Below, in pieces: positions 6,008-8,486 of a stretch of DNA of 8,486 bases. The translations under genes were made by a program, and so were the position numbers. The DNA is from Flavobacteriaceae bacterium (lineage in GTDB: Bacteria > Bacteroidota > Bacteroidia > Flavobacteriales > Flavobacteriaceae). The DNA is taken from contig DAOVTC010000037.1 in the NCBI GenBank assembly GCA_030633285.1, forward strand, positions 1 through 8,486, read 5' to 3'. The notes beneath the pieces were generated by a model. It made no database searches. It was not told the origin of the DNA and was given only the letters and a program-made list of their open reading frames with translations. Numbering within the stretch: position 1 is the stretch's first letter; every line of letters begins with the position of its first letter.

Positions 6008-7744
6008 ATGGATAAAAATAAAGTATCATTCAGGTGGGCATTTAAAGAATTCATCTGGCCAAGAAAAAAAATTGTATTATTAGGATTAGTTTTAATTATT
6101 ATGAGGAGTTTAGCTGGGCTTGTTCTTCCTTATGCTACTAAAAATTTGATAGATGAAATTATTCCATCAAAGGATATGCAAGCTTTGACAGTCTTATTAA
6201 TAATTGTAAGTGTTTCTATATTAATCCAATCTGTAAGTTCTTTTTCATTAACACGATTACTAAGTGTAGAAGCACAACATTTAATATCACTTCTGAGGGC
6301 TAAAGTGCAAAGAAAACTACTCACTTTACCTATAAATTTTTTTGATAATAATAAATCTGGAGCACTTGTTTCTAGAGTAATGACAGATGTTGAAGGAGTT
6401 CGTAATCTTGTAGGAACTGGGTTAGTTCAACTAATTGGCGGTTCACTAACTGCAATAATATCATTGGTTATTTTGATTAAAATTAATGCTACGATGACAT
6501 TTTTTGTATTGGTTCCTGTTGCCATTTTTGCTTTTATAGCCTTAAAAGCTTTTGGTTATATCCGACCAATTTTTAGAGCTCGTGGAAAAATTAACGCCGA
6601 AGTAACAGGTCGGTTAACAGAAACATTAAACGGTGTACGTGTTATCAAAGGATTTAATGCCGAAGAACAAGAGAATAAGAGTTTTGAAAAAGGTGTAGAA
6701 CGTTTATTTCTTAATGTCAAAAAAAGTCTTACAGCTACAGCGCTAATGACCAGCTCTTCAACTCTACTTTTAGGATTAGCATCAGCAGGTATTATGGGAA
6801 TGGGAGGCTATTTTATCATGAATGGGAGCATGACTTATGGTGAGTTTGTATCCTTTACATTGTTCTTAGGTTTTATGATCGCACCTATCGTTCAAATGAG
6901 TAATATTGGAAGTCAGTTAACAGAGGCTATGGCTGGATTGGATCGTACTCAGGAATTAATGAACATGGCTGAAGAAGACAATCCAGAAGTTCGTACGGTT
7001 ACACTAAATAATATTAAAGGAGACATGATATTTGAAAATGTTTCTTTTAGTTATGATAAAAACAAAGAAGTTTTACATACTATTAATTTTTCCGCTCCTA
7101 CGGGAAGTGTAACTGCTTTGGTTGGTTCGTCAGGATCTGGGAAATCTACTATTGCAGGATTAGCAGCTACGTTTTTAAATCCGAGTAAAGGCAAAGTGAC
7201 TTTAGACGGAATAGACTTATCTACTGTTAACTTGAGTAGTTTCAGAAGTAACCTTGCTGTAGTACTTCAGGACGATTTTTTATATGAAGGAACAATTCGT
7301 GAAAATATTTTATTTCCAAGACCCAATGCTACAGAAAAACAATTATTGAATGCTGTAAAAGGTGCTTATGTTAATGAGTTTACTGATCGATTTGAAGAAG
7401 GCTTAAATACAGTGATTGGAGAAAGAGGAGTGAAATTGTCTGGTGGTCAGCGTCAACGAATATCTATTGCTAGAGCCCTTTTGGCAGACCCTAAAATTAT
7501 AATTTTAGATGAGGCTACTTCAAATCTGGATAATGAAAGTGAATCCTATATCCAGAAAAGTTTAAGTGTACTAATGAAAGATAGAACCACTTTTGTAATA
7601 GCACATAGATTAAGTACAATTCAGCAAGCAGATCAAATATTAGTTATAGAAGATGGAAATATTGTTGAAAGAGGTAAACATAATGAACTTATTGATAAAA
7701 AAGGAAGGTATTATGACCTTTATACTTATCAAAGTAGAATATAA
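6008..7744 (+). CDS. ABC exporter half-transporter (ABCB/MsbA-like, TMD-NBD)
   Basis: A 578-residue exporter subunit that should dimerise in the inner membrane and pump lipid, drug or peptide substrates using ATP. Six transmembrane segments lie near residues 22-42, 58-78, 138-158, 162-184, 247-270 and 276-298, with the exporter-type coupling motifs FFDNNKSGALVSRVMTDVEG (111-130) and GVRVIKGFNAEEQE (209-222). The nucleotide-binding domain is complete: A-loop Tyr349, Walker A GSSGSGKS (373-380), Q-loop Gln421, signature LSGGQ (477-481), Walker B ending in Asp501 with catalytic Glu502, and H-loop His533. All key residues are intact, so a homodimer is the simplest model; no partner half-transporter is in the window. 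The substrate cannot be told from sequence. It stands alone, divergent from the LRR gene and closed by a terminator. A one-mismatch -7 element, TATATTGG at 5976-5983, is the best upstream candidate. Confidence 0.96.
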   Translation: MDKNKVSFRWAFKEFIWPRKKIVLLGLVLIIMRSLAGLVLPYATKNLIDEIIPSKDMQALTVLLIIVSVSILIQSVSSFSLTRLLSVEAQHLISLLRAKVQRKLLTLPINFFDNNKSGALVSRVMTDVEGVRNLVGTGLVQLIGGSLTAIISLVILIKINATMTFFVLVPVAIFAFIALKAFGYIRPIFRARGKINAEVTGRLTETLNGVRVIKGFNAEEQENKSFEKGVERLFLNVKKSLTATALMTSSSTLLLGLASAGIMGMGGYFIMNGSMTYGEFVSFTLFLGFMIAPIVQMSNIGSQLTEAMAGLDRTQELMNMAEEDNPEVRTVTLNNIKGDMIFENVSFSYDKNKEVLHTINFSAPTGSVTALVGSSGSGKSTIAGLAATFLNPSKGKVTLDGIDLSTVNLSSFRSNLAVVLQDDFLYEGTIRENILFPRPNATEKQLLNAVKGAYVNEFTDRFEEGLNTVIGERGVKLSGGQRQRISIARALLADPKIIILDEATSNLDNESESYIQKSLSVLMKDRTTFVIAHRLSTIQQADQILVIEDGNIVERGKHNELIDKKGRYYDLYTYQSRI

Positions 7745-7807
7745 TGAGTTTTTTTATGATAAAAATCATATTCCGTTTAATGAAAAAAATGTAAATTCGT
7801 CGCTTAC

Positions 7808-7833
7808 TCAAATTTTTTGAGGGGAAAATTTGA
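7808..7833 (+). other. Hairpin with TTGAGGGG loop after the ABC exporter
   Basis: A perfect 9-bp inverted repeat (TCAAATTTT 7808-7816, AAAATTTGA 7825-7833) encloses exactly the 8-nt loop TTGAGGGG (7817-7824). It lies 63 nt past the exporter stop and 9 nt ahead of the terminator hairpin, so it would be part of the 3' untranslated region. The stem is A/T-rich and no T-tract follows, so it is not itself a terminator. The G-rich loop stands out against the local base composition. Confidence 0.5.
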
Positions 7834-7842
7834 AATTAAACC

Positions 7843-7873
7843 AAACCTGATTGATTTACATTCAGGTTTTTTT
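7843..7873 (+). terminator. Intrinsic terminator of the ABC exporter gene, possibly bidirectional
   Basis: The stem AAACCTGA (7843-7850) pairs with TCAGGTTT (7862-7869) around an 11-nt loop, and T continues to 7873, giving a seven-T run from 7867. This is a standard rho-independent terminator for the plus strand. Read on the minus strand the same stem is followed by GGTTTAATTT, a weaker T-rich stretch. It could therefore also stop transcripts from the converging small gene at 7902-8072. Confidence 0.85.
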
Positions 7874-7901
7874 CATGAAAAATAACCCGAAATGAGAATT
7901 A

Positions 7902-8072
7902 TTATTTTGATTTATCTATTTTCTCAGCAATAGCTTCAAGAACAAAACGTGAAATACTTTGATGGCTCTTCGTAGCAAATTCTGTCAATAATTGTTTTTC
8001 ATCTATTGACATTTTGATTCTAATACTTTCACTGTAATAAATCATGTTCGTCCATAAATTATTCTTTTTCAT
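7902..8072 (-). CDS. Small ribbon-helix-helix-like (CopG/Arc-type) protein
   Basis: A 56-residue protein beginning MKKNNLWTNM and ending EKIDKSK. Residues 15-24 (ESIRIKMSID) fit the single beta-strand of a ribbon-helix-helix domain, with alternating exposed residues for DNA contact (Arg18, Lys20). Residues 24-34 (DEKQLLTEFAT) fit helix A, and 39-53 (SISRFVLEAIAEKID) helix B, with the usual turn at KSHQS (35-39). An internal Met10 (ATG at 8045) would give a 47-residue version that still keeps the fold; the upstream ATG is the first after an in-frame stop at 8088-8090. Such proteins are dimeric repressors, or antitoxins if paired with a toxin gene, but no toxin is adjacent. Its target is unknown. 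It converges with the ABC exporter gene and shares the terminator region. The fold is inferred from pattern, not from a database match. Confidence 0.72.
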   Translation of the reverse strand: MKKNNLWTNMIYYSESIRIKMSIDEKQLLTEFATKSHQSISRFVLEAIAEKIDKSK

Positions 8073-8376
8073 AGATATAGCATTTATCTAGGTTATTAAA
8101 CTAATTATTTCATAATATATTGTTTTTATTGATATTAGAACTTTAAATAGAAGTGTGTTTTGCAAATAATAAAGGAAGTTAAAATGTATAATATACCAAA
8201 AAAGAGGGTCTGTTTAAAAGTTATTAGGGTTCACTTAAACTATTTTAACCTTATAAATCAATACATAAATAACTAAAAAAGTCTAAAAGATTTCTACCTC
8301 ACTAATCGTAAAAATAATTAGCTTTTTTTTAAGAATACTTTAAATAAATGTTAACATTATTTAGATTGAAAAGAAA

Positions 8377-8384
8377 TACATTTG
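8377..8384 (+). promoter_or_regulatory. -7 promoter element of a short transcription unit
   Basis: TACATTTG is an exact TAnnTTTG match on the plus strand. At the upstream end of the allowed spacing only TTA (8351-8353, 23 nt away) resembles the TTG half. Transcription would begin around 8388-8391, a little over 20 nt before the terminator hairpin starts at 8413. The pairing of a consensus element with a nearby terminator makes it more credible than an isolated match. Confidence 0.5.
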
Positions 8385-8412
8385 TAATGATTAATTTTGA
8401 GTTAGTAAGTTT

Positions 8413-8451
8413 AAAAACCGAGAACATTTGAGGGGTATCTCGGTTTTTTTT
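8413..8451 (+). terminator. Strong intrinsic terminator or attenuator at the right end
   Basis: An 11-bp stem (8413-8423, AAAAACCGAGA, with 8438-8448, TCTCGGTTTTT) encloses a 14-nt loop that includes TTGAGGGG, and the T run extends to 8451 (eight T from 8444). This is the most stable terminator in the window. No gene ends just before it on the plus strand. It therefore terminates either a very short RNA from the 8377-8384 promoter or, as an attenuator, the leader of a gene beyond 8486. Confidence 0.8.
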
Positions 8452-8486
8452 GGTATTACCATTCTAAAAAATAATCTATTAAGTAT

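Larger units (their letters stand above)
8073..8486. other. 414-nt region without a convincing long gene
   Basis: Upstream of the small ribbon-helix-helix gene I find no exact TAnnTTTG on the minus strand. A 30-codon reading frame runs from 8184 to 8276 (plus), with purine-rich AAAGGAAG 5 nt before the ATG. It has no recognisable features. A weak dyad at 8302-8321 (CTAAT...ATTAG) runs into T-rich DNA at 8323-8330 and could be a poor plus-strand terminator. The right end holds a -7 element and a strong terminator, listed separately. Nothing resembling tRNA or a mobile-element gene is present. Confidence 0.5.

Noticed and set aside
6130..6324. Minus-strand reading frame inside the ABC exporter
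   Set aside because: Lies wholly within a well-supported transporter gene and its translation has no recognisable features.
7744..7794. A 16-codon frame overlapping the ABC exporter stop (TAATG), reading MSFFMIKIIF and then RLMKKM
   Set aside because: The overlap suggests translational coupling, but the product is tiny and of low complexity and there is no other support; it lies in a 3' untranslated region.
3442..8052. Shared 10-mer TCATGTTCGT at 3442-3451 and 8042-8051
   Set aside because: Ten-base matches are expected by chance in a window of this size, and the surroundings do not align.
8204..8240. GAGGGTCTGTTTAAAAG with a nearby TTAAAC, resembling an insertion-sequence terminal repeat
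   Set aside because: No matching opposite end, no target-site duplication and no transposase fragment found in the window.

Overview
The window looks like chromosomal DNA of a Flavobacteriaceae-type member of the Bacteroidota. The pointers are a very A+T-rich base composition, a leucine-rich-repeat (LRR) protein with a signal peptide and a C-terminal type IX secretion (T9SS) sorting domain, matches to the Bacteroidota -7 promoter element TAnnTTTG just upstream of starts, and an absence of strong Shine-Dalgarno sequences. No rRNA, tRNA, CRISPR array, complete insertion sequence or phage module is visible.

Layout: positions 29-5883 hold eight genes, all on the minus strand. Reading them in transcription order (right to left) gives a secreted LRR/T9SS protein, a nucleoside 2-deoxyribosyltransferase-like protein, a TrmB-type regulator, a CPBP intramembrane protease, a GyrI-like effector-binding protein followed 3 nt later by a cupin, a class I-like polyphosphate kinase 2 and a RimJ/RimL-type N-acetyltransferase. 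Only the GyrI-like/cupin pair is spaced like a tight operon. The others are separated by about 80-160 nt, and several gaps hold terminator-like hairpins, so most are probably transcribed singly. From 6008 the plus strand carries an ABC half-exporter, divergent from the LRR gene. It converges on a 56-residue ribbon-helix-helix-like protein at 7902-8072 (minus), and a good intrinsic terminator lies between the two.

The last 414 bases (8073-8486) have no convincing long gene. They do hold a compact transcription unit: a perfect TAnnTTTG element at 8377-8384, a 14-codon reading frame starting 3 nt later, and a strong intrinsic terminator ending near 8451 whose loop contains the stop codon of that frame. 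This is either a very short RNA or an attenuator-like leader for a gene beyond the window. Its hairpin loop shares the octamer TTGAGGGG with the loop of a second hairpin just after the ABC exporter.

Taken together the genes are housekeeping or accessory functions (phosphate/nucleotide metabolism, acetylation, small-molecule sensing, membrane proteolysis, export, secreted surface protein) and do not form one obvious pathway. I see no strong case for a complete undescribed system. The items most worth checking are the short promoter-to-terminator unit at the right end, the shared hairpin loops, and the nearly leaderless promoters in front of the LRR and TrmB genes.
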